From contig DASQFI010000050.1 of NCBI GenBank assembly GCA_035633215.1, forward strand, positions 58,330 to 122,329: a stretch of 64,000 bases of DNA, read 5' to 3'. Of the stretch, positions 48,252 through 56,427 are shown piece after piece; position 1 is the stretch's first letter, and the number at the start of each line of letters is the position of its first letter. The DNA comes from DASQFI01 sp035633215 (GTDB lineage: Bacteria > Acidobacteriota > Vicinamibacteria > Vicinamibacterales > SCN-69-37). The notes beneath the pieces were generated by a model. The model saw only the letters and a list, made by a program, of their open reading frames with translations, was not told the origin of the DNA and did not search any database. A program made the translations under genes and the position numbers.

Positions 48252-51130
48252 CCCTCACGCAGCTTCGTGTAGATCCACGAGACCCCGAGCAGCACGAGGC
48301 CGAGGACGACGAACGAGATGATGCGCGGCCACGCCTCGAGTTGTCCGAGGTCGTTGAAGAACAGCTTGATCAGGCAGAGAAACAGCAGCGCCAGGCCCGA
48401 GAGTCGCAGGACCCGTTCGCGCGCTGGAAACCCGCCGAGCAGCAGCAACAGGCCACCCAGGCCCCACGACAACGTGATCATCGTTCGAGGCACCTCCTCG
48501 AAGATGACGGCCGCCATGATGCACGTGCCGGCGAGCGAGAGCGCGACGCGGCAGGCCGACTCGATTTCGGTCTTCGGGTCCTCGGGCCGGATGACGCTCC
48601 GGCTGATCAGACTCGCAACGTAGAGCGCGAGGATGTCGATCGCCATCCAGATGAGCAACGCTCGAGGGGCGGCCCCGGATTCGAGCACCGGTCTCAGACT
48701 CACCGTCGATCCGGCGAGCAGCAGCACGTAACCCTGCCAGCGCAGGTTCGCCAGCCTGGTCCGGATGCCGGCGACCAGAAGTGTGAACCCCGTGAGCGTC
48801 CAGAGACCGCCGATGTGGATCGGCGCGACGACGCGCCATTGATATCCGGCGAGCACCCACGTCCCGGCGATGGCAAGCACCGCGTGCACACGTTCTTCGC
48901 TGCCGCGTGCGTCGACGGAGATCGATCGCGTGAAGCGCCGGCTGACTATTGCCGCGCTGTAAAGCGCGGCGATGACGATCGTGACCTGCCAGGCCGGGAC
49001 AGATGGACCCGCGGCGAGCGTGTCTACCGACCGCCAGGCTGCCAGCAGCGCCAGGACGTATCCGTGCCAGCGGAACAGCGCGACGCGACGGAGCACGCCG
49101 CCGGCGAGCAGCGCGACCGCCGTCAGCGCCCAGACCGGAGCGATCAGATCCACCGGCACGACGCGCCACTGGAACGCAACCAGCAGGCCGGCGGCGATCG
49201 AGAACGTGATGGCCGCGCCGAGCCGCAAGTCTCCGGCGGCGCCGGCAAGCGCGGCCGCGTGCGCCAGCCGCAGCGCGGCAAGACCCGTGATCGCGATGGC
49301 GGCTGGCATCACGATCCAGATGTCCGCCGGCACGGCCGGGGCCAATACGAACGGCAGAACCACCGCCCAGGTCGCGAACATGCCGACGAGATACGCCTGC
49401 GTCCGGTACTCCTTCGCGCGTCGGAGGCCCACCTCGAGAAGCACCGCGGCGAAGACGAACGTCGCGAGTCCGACGCGGAGAGGTTCGACTTCCAATATGA
49501 GCAGGCCGGCGACGAGCAAGGTCGCGGTCCAGGTATACGCGTGTTCGAGTGCGCCTGGACTGATCTGCCGCGCTCGCATCCACTCCCGGTTCGCGTACCA
49601 CGCCAGCGCCGTGAGCGCGAGCACGGGTGTGCCAGCCGACACGCCAAACACCAGGTCGTCCGGCCGCGGCCACATCATCATCCAGCCCTGCCACGTGGCG
49701 AACACGGCGGCGATGGCGCCCATCCGGCGCAGCAATGAGTCTTTGAGGACGATCCCGGCCGCGACGAGCAGTTCCGCTTCGAGCAGGAGCGCGAGCGTTT
49801 CCCGCGGCCCGCTGAACCTCAGGTCGATCGACCAGGCAACGAGCGCGGCAGCGATGGCCAGGGCGCCATGCGTGGTCGTGAACCGCGCCGGGCCGGCTTC
49901 GGCGGGCGCGCCGATGCTCCGTCCAGGGACCGCGGATCGGACGATCGCGCTGGCAAGGTACGCGCTGGCGGTGCTGGCCAGGAGAAGCGACAGGGCGCGA
50001 GTCTCACTCGGCGGAGTCTCGATCAGCGCGGCGCCGACGAACCCGATCGCGTTCAGGGCGAACAGCGGCGCCGTCGCGCCCGTCGGCCGCGTGCGAAGCG
50101 TGATGATGTCCGCGGCTTCGAACGTCAGCCAGTAGGCGGCGAGCACGAGATAGGGCATCAGTCCGCCGCCGTCGGCGGCGGCGGCAACGAAAAGTTGCCC
50201 GCGCAGCACGAAGATGCCGTACGTCGAGATCAGGCCGAGACTCGAGATCTCCGACCAGCCCAGCCGCTGCGAGACGACGAGGAGCGAGATGGCGAGCGGC
50301 ACGGACGCGACCAGCGAAAACCCGGACAGCGGCGAGAGCGCCAGCGTGACGTACGCGACGACATAGGCGAGCGCCGTCACGGTCTGCGATCCGTATCGCA
50401 GCGAGTGGGCGATCATGCCGGTGGCGATCGCCGCCAGACACGACGTGCCGACGAGCGCGCTCGTGACGATGCGCGCCGCGGGCAGGGCGTGCATCGCGTA
50501 CGCGGTGAAATACGCGCCCGCCCAGCCGCCGGCCACCAGGCCATACGCGTAGCTGCGATATTCGGCTCGCCGTTCCAGGACCACACCCGTTCCCAGCATC
50601 GTCGCGCTGATCGCGAACCCGATCGCGACGCGGCCCGCCGGACCGAGCTGCGTCATCGAGTACCCGACGAGCAGCGCAAGGCCGATCACGAAGACGAGCA
50701 CCCCCAGTTTGTTCAGCCAGCTCGTGCCAACGACGACCTCCCAGCCGTCGGTCGAGGCCGCCGTGGGTGTGGCCGGTTCCGGCCCTGGCGGCAGTGGCGC
50801 GGCCACGGCCGGGCTCGCAACCACCGGTCGGGCCGGCACCGGCGCGGCAATTGGCGTGGTCGGAGGCGCGGATGGCCGAGGACTCGGCGAGGGGATCACT
50901 GCCGCGACAGACGCCGCGCGGACAGGCGCCGACGAAGCGACAACCGCTGCGGGTGACGGAGCGGGAACGGGGACCACCGGTGCCGTCGGGATCGCGCGCC
51001 GTTCGAGAATCGCCGCGGAACCGTGCTGGGCGTCCAGACGCGCCTCGAGAATCTCGACGTGACGCTTGAGACGGTTGTGCGATGCCCAGAGCGCGATGAG
51101 CAGCGCGGCAAGTATGAGCGTGATCAACAT
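48236..51130 (-). CDS. DUF2339 polytopic membrane protein
   Basis: A 964-residue membrane protein. It starts with one helix (MLITLILAALLIALWASHNR), then a short coiled coil (LKRHVEILEARLDAQ), a Pro/Ala-rich linker (residues about 45-130), and more than 20 further hydrophobic helices beginning with WLNKLGVLVFVIGLALLVGYS. That layout is DUF2339. The function of the family is unknown; it is found in envelopes of diverse bacteria. The C terminus GRRAD-stop is supplied by repeat D3. The acyltransferase/ligase gene upstream on the same strand ends 23 bases before its start. Confidence 0.88.
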   Translation of the reverse strand: MLITLILAALLIALWASHNRLKRHVEILEARLDAQHGSAAILERRAIPTAPVVPVPAPSPAAVVASSAPVRAASVAAVIPSPSPRPSAPPTTPIAAPVPARPVVASPAVAAPLPPGPEPATPTAASTDGWEVVVGTSWLNKLGVLVFVIGLALLVGYSMTQLGPAGRVAIGFAISATMLGTGVVLERRAEYRSYAYGLVAGGWAGAYFTAYAMHALPAARIVTSALVGTSCLAAIATGMIAHSLRYGSQTVTALAYVVAYVTLALSPLSGFSLVASVPLAISLLVVSQRLGWSEISSLGLISTYGIFVLRGQLFVAAAADGGGLMPYLVLAAYWLTFEAADIITLRTRPTGATAPLFALNAIGFVGAALIETPPSETRALSLLLASTASAYLASAIVRSAVPGRSIGAPAEAGPARFTTTHGALAIAAALVAWSIDLRFSGPRETLALLLEAELLVAAGIVLKDSLLRRMGAIAAVFATWQGWMMMWPRPDDLVFGVSAGTPVLALTALAWYANREWMRARQISPGALEHAYTWTATLLVAGLLILEVEPLRVGLATFVFAAVLLEVGLRRAKEYRTQAYLVGMFATWAVVLPFVLAPAVPADIWIVMPAAIAITGLAALRLAHAAALAGAAGDLRLGAAITFSIAAGLLVAFQWRVVPVDLIAPVWALTAVALLAGGVLRRVALFRWHGYVLALLAAWRSVDTLAAGPSVPAWQVTIVIAALYSAAIVSRRFTRSISVDARGSEERVHAVLAIAGTWVLAGYQWRVVAPIHIGGLWTLTGFTLLVAGIRTRLANLRWQGYVLLLAGSTVSLRPVLESGAAPRALLIWMAIDILALYVASLISRSVIRPEDPKTEIESACRVALSLAGTCIMAAVIFEEVPRTMITLSWGLGGLLLLLGGFPARERVLRLSGLALLFLCLIKLFFNDLGQLEAWPRIISFVVLGLVLLGVSWIYTKLREGRRAD

Positions 51131-51153
51131 GCGGTCCTCGTGCTTGTTCCCCG

Positions 51154-53355
51154 CTACGCCGTCTCGCCGGCTCGCTCGAGCGCGAGCTGGCGCAAGCGCC
51201 GGAGATCGACCTTGCCCGTTCCGAGCGTTGGGATCGCTTCGAGGTGGTGGATGTTCTCGCGGCGCGGCAGCCAGAGCCGCGGCAGCTCGGTCTGGGAGAG
51301 ATGCTCCCAGACCGTCTCGGCCGTGACGTCGGCGCGCGTATGAAAGACGACGAGGCGTTCGCCTCTCGCGGGATCGGGGACCGCGGTGACCGCCGAGCAG
51401 GACTCACCCAGCGCGTCGTTGATCGCTTCCTCGATCTTCAGGTGCGGCACCATCTCGCCGCCGATCTTGCTGAATCGCGACAGGCGGTCCGTGATGAAGA
51501 TGAACCCGTCCTCGTCCATCGTCGCGATGTCACCCGTGACGTACCAGCCGTCGCGCATGACCTCGGCGGTCTTTTCGGGCTGACCGAGGTAGCCCGTCAT
51601 CATGTTTGGTCCTTTGACGAGGAGCAGGCCCTCGCGGTCGAACACCGGCCCCTGGCCGGTCTCCTGATCCACGATGCGGGCCGCCACTCCGGGAATCGGA
51701 TGGCCGACCGAGCCTGGCTTCGTGCCGATCTGCTTCTCGCGCACGTGCTCGACGTTCGGCAGGTTGACCGACACGACGGGCGACATCTCGGTGCAGCCAT
51801 AGCCCTCGAGCAGATCGACGCCGAAGTGCTCCCGAAAGGCGGCGGCCAGGTGCGGCCGCAGTTTTTCGGCCCCGACGATGGCGTACTTGAGATGCGCGAA
51901 CTGCTCGCGCGTGCACCGGCGGAGGTATGACATGCAGAACGTCGGCGTGCTGATCAGCATCCTGGCCTGGTGCTCGGCGGCCAGTTCTCCGATCGTCTTG
52001 GCGTCCATCGGATTCGGGTGATAGGCGACGCGTGCGCCCTGGAGCATCGGGAACCAGAGCGTGCCGGTGAGCCCGAACGAATGGAAGAACGGCAGCACGC
52101 CGATGAAGCAGTCCGACTGGTCCATGCGGAAAACCTGGGCGAGCGAGTCGACGTTGGCCAGGATGTTGGCGTGGGTGATCATCACGCCCTTCGGCACGCC
52201 CGTGCTGCCGCTCGAGAAGATGACCGTGCAGAGCGCGTTCGACGTGAGATGGCCGCCGAGCCGGCGGCGCAGCCAGGCTGTCGGCATCAGGCGCGCCTGC
52301 AGGAGGGCGGCGATCTTCGCGCCGCGGCCGATCTGCTCGCGCAGCTCCTCGAGAAAGATCATTCCCGGCAGTTCGGGCAGCGACGCCTTCGCCAGGAACT
52401 TGCGCGACGTGACAATCGTCCGGATGCTGGCCTGCGCGATCGCCGCTTCGAGCGCTTCTTTCCCGATCGTGAAGTTGAGGTTCACGGGAACGCGGCCCGC
52501 CATCAGCACGGCGATGTTGGCGAGCGCGCCGCCGACCGACGACGGCAGAAGCAGGCCGACCATCGGCTCGCCGCGAGTCCGGTCCTTGAGGAGTCGCGCG
52601 AACAGCATCGCTCCCACGAGCGTCCGGCCGTGCGTGAGTGTCTGGCCGGTGCTGTCGGCAAGCGCCGGGTGACGCCAGCGTCGCTTCGCGACGCGGATGT
52701 ATTCCGTGTGGAGGAGATCGGTCGCGCGCCGGCGGCGTCGCAGCGCTTCGGCGCCAAGCTCGAGCATCGACAGCCGGGCCTCGCTCGCCGTGATCTGCGG
52801 TCGAAGCGGCTTGCCGATGACGACGGTCACGGGGTAGGGCAGCCGTTCCGGCAGCTTCCAGAAGAACTTGCCGCCCTTGTAGCTGAAGATGCTGCCCCAG
52901 ACGCGGTCGAGGTACACCGGGACGATCGGCACGTCGAGCCCTTCGACAATCCGCTCGAAGCCGCGTTTGAACGGCTGCAGATTGCCGCTGCGGCTCACCG
53001 CGCCTTCCGCGAAGATGCAGACGACGTGTCCGGCGACGAGCTCGGCGCGCGCCCGCTCGATCGCCTGCACGATTTCGCGCCGGTTTCCGGCGGTGATCGG
53101 AATCGCGTGGAGCTGTCGCATGAGCCAATGGATGCCAGGCAGCCGAAAATGCGGTCCGTACACCAGGAACCGCACGGCACGCTTGACTGATGCACCGACG
53201 AGCGCGCCGTCGATCATCGAGACGTGGTTCGAAATGATGAGCGCCGGTCCGCGCGCGGGAATGTGCTCGCGGCCCACGACCGTGATGCGGTACAGCGTGT
53301 GAGTGAGCAGCCACAGCACCGAGCGCACGAGCGAGCGGGTGAGTTTCGTCAGCAT
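51154..53355 (-). CDS. aas: Bifunctional acyltransferase / acyl-ACP synthetase (Aas-like)
   Basis: A 733-residue fusion. The N-terminal PlsC domain (residues about 1-220) has SNHVSMIDGA (NHxxxxD-type) and FAEGAVSRSGN (EG motif). The C-terminal ANL adenylation domain (about 250-730) has VIFSSGSTGVPKGVMITHAN (ATP loop), EGYGCTEMSP and WYVTGDIATMDEDGFI. Such enzymes activate free fatty acids with ATP and re-acylate lysophospholipids at the inner membrane. E. coli Aas has the same two domains. The start at ATG 53355 (MLTKLTRSLVRS) was preferred; the longer frame upstream runs into repeat A copy 3. Confidence 0.92.
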   Translation of the reverse strand: MLTKLTRSLVRSVLWLLTHTLYRITVVGREHIPARGPALIISNHVSMIDGALVGASVKRAVRFLVYGPHFRLPGIHWLMRQLHAIPITAGNRREIVQAIERARAELVAGHVVCIFAEGAVSRSGNLQPFKRGFERIVEGLDVPIVPVYLDRVWGSIFSYKGGKFFWKLPERLPYPVTVVIGKPLRPQITASEARLSMLELGAEALRRRRRATDLLHTEYIRVAKRRWRHPALADSTGQTLTHGRTLVGAMLFARLLKDRTRGEPMVGLLLPSSVGGALANIAVLMAGRVPVNLNFTIGKEALEAAIAQASIRTIVTSRKFLAKASLPELPGMIFLEELREQIGRGAKIAALLQARLMPTAWLRRRLGGHLTSNALCTVIFSSGSTGVPKGVMITHANILANVDSLAQVFRMDQSDCFIGVLPFFHSFGLTGTLWFPMLQGARVAYHPNPMDAKTIGELAAEHQARMLISTPTFCMSYLRRCTREQFAHLKYAIVGAEKLRPHLAAAFREHFGVDLLEGYGCTEMSPVVSVNLPNVEHVREKQIGTKPGSVGHPIPGVAARIVDQETGQGPVFDREGLLLVKGPNMMTGYLGQPEKTAEVMRDGWYVTGDIATMDEDGFIFITDRLSRFSKIGGEMVPHLKIEEAINDALGESCSAVTAVPDPARGERLVVFHTRADVTAETVWEHLSQTELPRLWLPRRENIHHLEAIPTLGTGKVDLRRLRQLALERAGETA

Positions 53356-53365
53356 TTTCGTTCTC

Positions 53366-53445
53366 GAGCCGTTCTCACGTCCTCCTGGCGGACATTCGGC
53401 CGAAATCCAGCACGTAGCCAACCAGAGTCAACGTGAGAACGGCTC
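53366..53445. repeat. Repeat A, copy 3 (80 bp)
   Basis: The ends GAGCCGTTCTCACGT (53366-53380) and its perfect complement (53431-53445) enclose the core GACATTCGGCCGAA. Two arm positions differ from copy 2 (GAG for GGG, CGT for CTT), each with a matching change in the other arm. The left half is about 20 bp shorter than in copies 1 and 2. Confidence 0.88.
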
Positions 53446-53500
53446 TCGTCAGGAAGATACGCCGGGGCCGTCTGAAAGTCCTGATGGGGCCCTGAGGAAG

Positions 53501-53527
53501 GGTGAGAAGCGGTGAAACCGCCTCACC
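53501..53527 (-). terminator. Hairpin at the end of the CadC-like gene
   Basis: GGTGAG/CTCACC outside and GCGGT/ACCGC inside give an 11-bp interrupted stem that overlaps the stop codon of the minus-strand gene. There is no T-tract. Confidence 0.45.
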
Positions 53528-55469
53528 GGGCGCGTTCCGCGAGCCGCGCCAGGACGCGGGCGAACCCGGAATGACCTGCCAGTGGCCGAAAACAGGGCTC
53601 CACGGGCACGGTCCAGCCGAGGACGCTCGGCGGCCCCGCCGTGAGCACCTGCTCGAGCGCCTCCACGGCTCGCGCGGGCTCGTCGTGCGCGGCGGCGTCG
53701 CAGGCGGCGATCATCCGCGCCTCGTGGGCGCGGCTGGTCTGGTCCAGGGTCGCAATCGCCTCGCGCGTCGCCTCACGCGCCACGGCGACCGCCGAGGCAT
53801 CACCCCGCCGCGCGTCGGCGAGCGAGAGTCCTACGCACGCGCGACCGTAGCCGGGGACGTGGGTGAGCGCGGCGCTGAACGTCTCGCGCGCCCGGCTGGA
53901 CTGACCGAGCGCGAGCTCGGCGTGGCCGCGCGAGACCAGTGCGGCCGCGGCGTATTCGGGTCCGTACAACCGCCTGGGATGGACCTGGCTGAGCTCGAGG
54001 TTGAATTGCGCGATGGCGCCTTCCTCGTCGCCTCGCGCGGCGCGCAGCGTGCCGAGCAGCCAGTGAAAGCCGATCGCCGGAAAACGATCCGACGTCCGCG
54101 CCTGGCGGTCCTGCCCGGCGACGCCCTGTCGCACGATGTCGTCGGCGGTCTCGAGGTCGCCGCGCGCCACGAAGACCATGGCCATCTCGAGCTGCGCGTA
54201 CGCAAACTGCGGATACAGGGCGAGGGCGCGCTCGCAGGCGTTCAGGCGCGTCTCGCCCCAGCACGCGTGACCAAGCCGGTATTGATGCCGCCAGTTGTCC
54301 GGCTCGATCGCGACCGCCTGCTGTCCCGCGCGTTTCGCCTCGTCGAATTTCGACGCGCTCGAGAGCAGAAACGACAGTGTCGCGTGCGCCTCGGCGAGTC
54401 GATCGTCGAGATGGATCGCATGGCGGGCGTGCTCGATGCCGGAGGCGAGCGCGGCCAGGTTCGCCGCGCGATCGGCGCGCGTCAACTCGTAGGCGACGAA
54501 TTCCGCGTTCGCGATGCCCGTGTAGGCGATCGCATATCTCGGATCGATCGCGATCGCCCGCTCGAAATCGCGAATCGAGTCGCTGATGAGCGTCGTGTCG
54601 AGGCTTTCGATCTTGAGCCAGCCCTCGGTGTACGCGCGGTACGCCTCGAGACTCGACGTCTCGCGCACCCCCAGGCGGCCGGCGCGCGAGGTCACGGGCA
54701 GCCCGAGATCGCGCGCGAACGCCAGCGTGATGCCGTCCTGCAGACCGAACACGTCCTCGAGCAGCCCATCGACCTTGGCGTCGGCCACCGCTTCGCTGCT
54801 GGCCAGATCGACCAGCCGCGCGGTGATTCGGAGATGGGAACCGATTCGCTGGTAGCTGCCGGTGACGATCAGGCTGGCGCCCACGGCGCTTGCAATGTCG
54901 TGCATCGATCCGGCTGTGCGTCGGCCCGCCTGCACGACCCGCCACCGATCGATGACGCGGAAATGATCGAGCGTCGCGAGATCGCTCGTGACCGTCTCGG
55001 CGATGCCGGCGCCGAGCCACGCGACGTCGGGATCGCCGGTGACGTTCGCGAAGTCGAGGACCGCGAGTGCGGGTGGGACCTCGGGAGTCAGGACCTCGGG
55101 AGTCGTAAGCCGTCCTGTCGGAGACGCCGACCCGGATCCGGACGACTCCCGAGGTCCTGACTCTGCCTCCACCGGCGCGACAAATCGATACCCCCGTCGC
55201 GCCACGGTCCTGATGTACGTCGGCGCGCTCGGCGAGTCGTTGAGCGCGTCGCGCAGGTCCGAGATCGCCTGGGCCAGCGCGTTGTCCGTGACGTTGGCGC
55301 CCGGCCAGACGTTTTCGAGGAGCTCCTCTTTCGTGACCAGCGTGGCCGGCCGCTCGATCAGATAGAACAGCAGGTCCAGGAGCTTGGGCGTCAGCTCGAG
55401 CGCGCGCTCGCCCTCGAAGACCCGATAACTCACCCGATCGGCCCTGAAAGGGCCGAAGCGGAATGTCAT
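53523..55469 (-). CDS. CadC-like winged-helix regulator with TPR domain
   Basis: A 648-residue protein. Residues 1-100 are an OmpR/PhoB-type winged helix (LTPKLLDLLFYLIERPATLV, NALAQAISDLRDAL, TVARRGYRFVAPV). A repeat-encoded linker follows (about 105-130). Next is a FlgO/adenylyl-cyclase-associated-like domain (LAVLDFANVTGDPDVAWLGAGIAET, ASAVGASLIVTGSYQRIG), then TPR-like repeats to the end. No membrane helix is obvious, unlike true CadC. Proteins of this layout are abundant in Acidobacteriota and presumed to link a sensed signal to transcription. The adjacent membrane protein and M1 peptidase genes may be targets. Repeat B7 lies in the linker and keeps the frame. Confidence 0.85.
   Translation of the reverse strand: MTFRFGPFRADRVSYRVFEGERALELTPKLLDLLFYLIERPATLVTKEELLENVWPGANVTDNALAQAISDLRDALNDSPSAPTYIRTVARRGYRFVAPVEAESGPRESSGSGSASPTGRLTTPEVLTPEVPPALAVLDFANVTGDPDVAWLGAGIAETVTSDLATLDHFRVIDRWRVVQAGRRTAGSMHDIASAVGASLIVTGSYQRIGSHLRITARLVDLASSEAVADAKVDGLLEDVFGLQDGITLAFARDLGLPVTSRAGRLGVRETSSLEAYRAYTEGWLKIESLDTTLISDSIRDFERAIAIDPRYAIAYTGIANAEFVAYELTRADRAANLAALASGIEHARHAIHLDDRLAEAHATLSFLLSSASKFDEAKRAGQQAVAIEPDNWRHQYRLGHACWGETRLNACERALALYPQFAYAQLEMAMVFVARGDLETADDIVRQGVAGQDRQARTSDRFPAIGFHWLLGTLRAARGDEEGAIAQFNLELSQVHPRRLYGPEYAAAALVSRGHAELALGQSSRARETFSAALTHVPGYGRACVGLSLADARRGDASAVAVAREATREAIATLDQTSRAHEARMIAACDAAAHDEPARAVEALEQVLTAGPPSVLGWTVPVEPCFRPLAGHSGFARVLARLAERAR
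55085..55163. repeat. Repeat B7 hairpin inside the CadC-like gene
   Basis: A 22-bp perfect inverted repeat (55085-55106 with 55142-55163) contains GACCTCGGGAGTC. A further partial left-arm copy (GACCTCGGGAGTCA, 55077-55090) precedes it. It encodes the Ser/Pro/Thr-rich linker after the DNA-binding domain. Confidence 0.9.
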
Positions 55470-55478
55470 GCGGCGATT

Positions 55479-56426
55479 CTACTGTGCGAGCGACAGGTCG
55501 ATGGGGTCGTCGGCGGCCGGGGCCGGCGGCACGGCCGGCGCGAATCGTCCTCCCGGCACCGTGGCCGGCCGCAGCCACTGGTAGAGCTCCATTTCGCCCG
55601 CGAGCAGACCGACCCGCAGGCAGGCGCGGATCAGGATGAAGAGCTGCTGGATCGCGATTCCCGCCAGGATCAAGTTCATCGTGTGCGTCCCGATGCGCGC
55701 GATGACGAAAAGATATCCGGCGGCCGCCAGGCCGAACAGCACGGCAAAGACGAACGCGAGTCCGTACGTCCGCAACGGGTGACGTCCGACCAGCCACAAC
55801 GCGGCGAGCCAGGCGCGGAGCACGCCGCCGCGGTCGCTCAGCGCGAGCTGGATGCGCGCGTAGTCGAGCGACAACAGGAAGTACATCGCGACCAGTCCGA
55901 TCGCAACGGCCTGAATCGCGAGCGCGACGAACGCCCCCGGCGGCCAGTTCGATTTATTCAGCGGACTGACGACGACGTTGGCGGCCACGGCGACGATCGC
56001 GACCGTAATGAGCATGACCACGCCGCCGACGATGGTCAGCCGGAGGAAGCGCCAGAAGAAATGGCTGCCGCCGCGCAGGAACCGCTGAAAGAACGGCTGG
56101 CCGTCCTCTGAGACGAGCACCTCGAGCGTCCCGCCCGCCAGGAACACGCTGACGGGCAGGGCGACGATCAGGAGCCCGATGACCGTCAGCAGAATGATGC
56201 CGACGCCCAACCCGCCGCCGTCAATCAACAGATCCCGAAAAATGCCGACCTGAAACCGCTCGAGCAGCGGATCCGTTTCCGGCAGCATCGCGGTCCGCGT
56301 CCACCACGACCAGACAGGGAGCAGGGCGACCGACGCGAGCGCCAGGTTCGCAAGCCACAACATGGCCGCTGCTCGCGCGTGGGCGACGATGGCGCGCAGT
56401 CCCCGTCCGACGGAGGTGGACAGCAT
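55479..56426 (-). CDS. Uncharacterised six-helix membrane protein
   Basis: A 315-residue inner-membrane protein with about six hydrophobic helices (first at residues about 18-40, then about 72-98, 125-150, 160-185, 212-240, 250-275). It has a Pro/Ala-rich C-terminal tail (PATVPGGRFAPAVPPAPAADD). No domain was recognised. Its start is one base from the stop of the M1 peptidase gene upstream, and the CadC-like gene starts 9 bases beyond its end, so the three genes (M1, this, regulator) probably form one minus-strand operon. Confidence 0.6.
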   Translation of the reverse strand: MLSTSVGRGLRAIVAHARAAAMLWLANLALASVALLPVWSWWTRTAMLPETDPLLERFQVGIFRDLLIDGGGLGVGIILLTVIGLLIVALPVSVFLAGGTLEVLVSEDGQPFFQRFLRGGSHFFWRFLRLTIVGGVVMLITVAIVAVAANVVVSPLNKSNWPPGAFVALAIQAVAIGLVAMYFLLSLDYARIQLALSDRGGVLRAWLAALWLVGRHPLRTYGLAFVFAVLFGLAAAGYLFVIARIGTHTMNLILAGIAIQQLFILIRACLRVGLLAGEMELYQWLRPATVPGGRFAPAVPPAPAADDPIDLSLAQ

Positions 56427-56427
56427 G

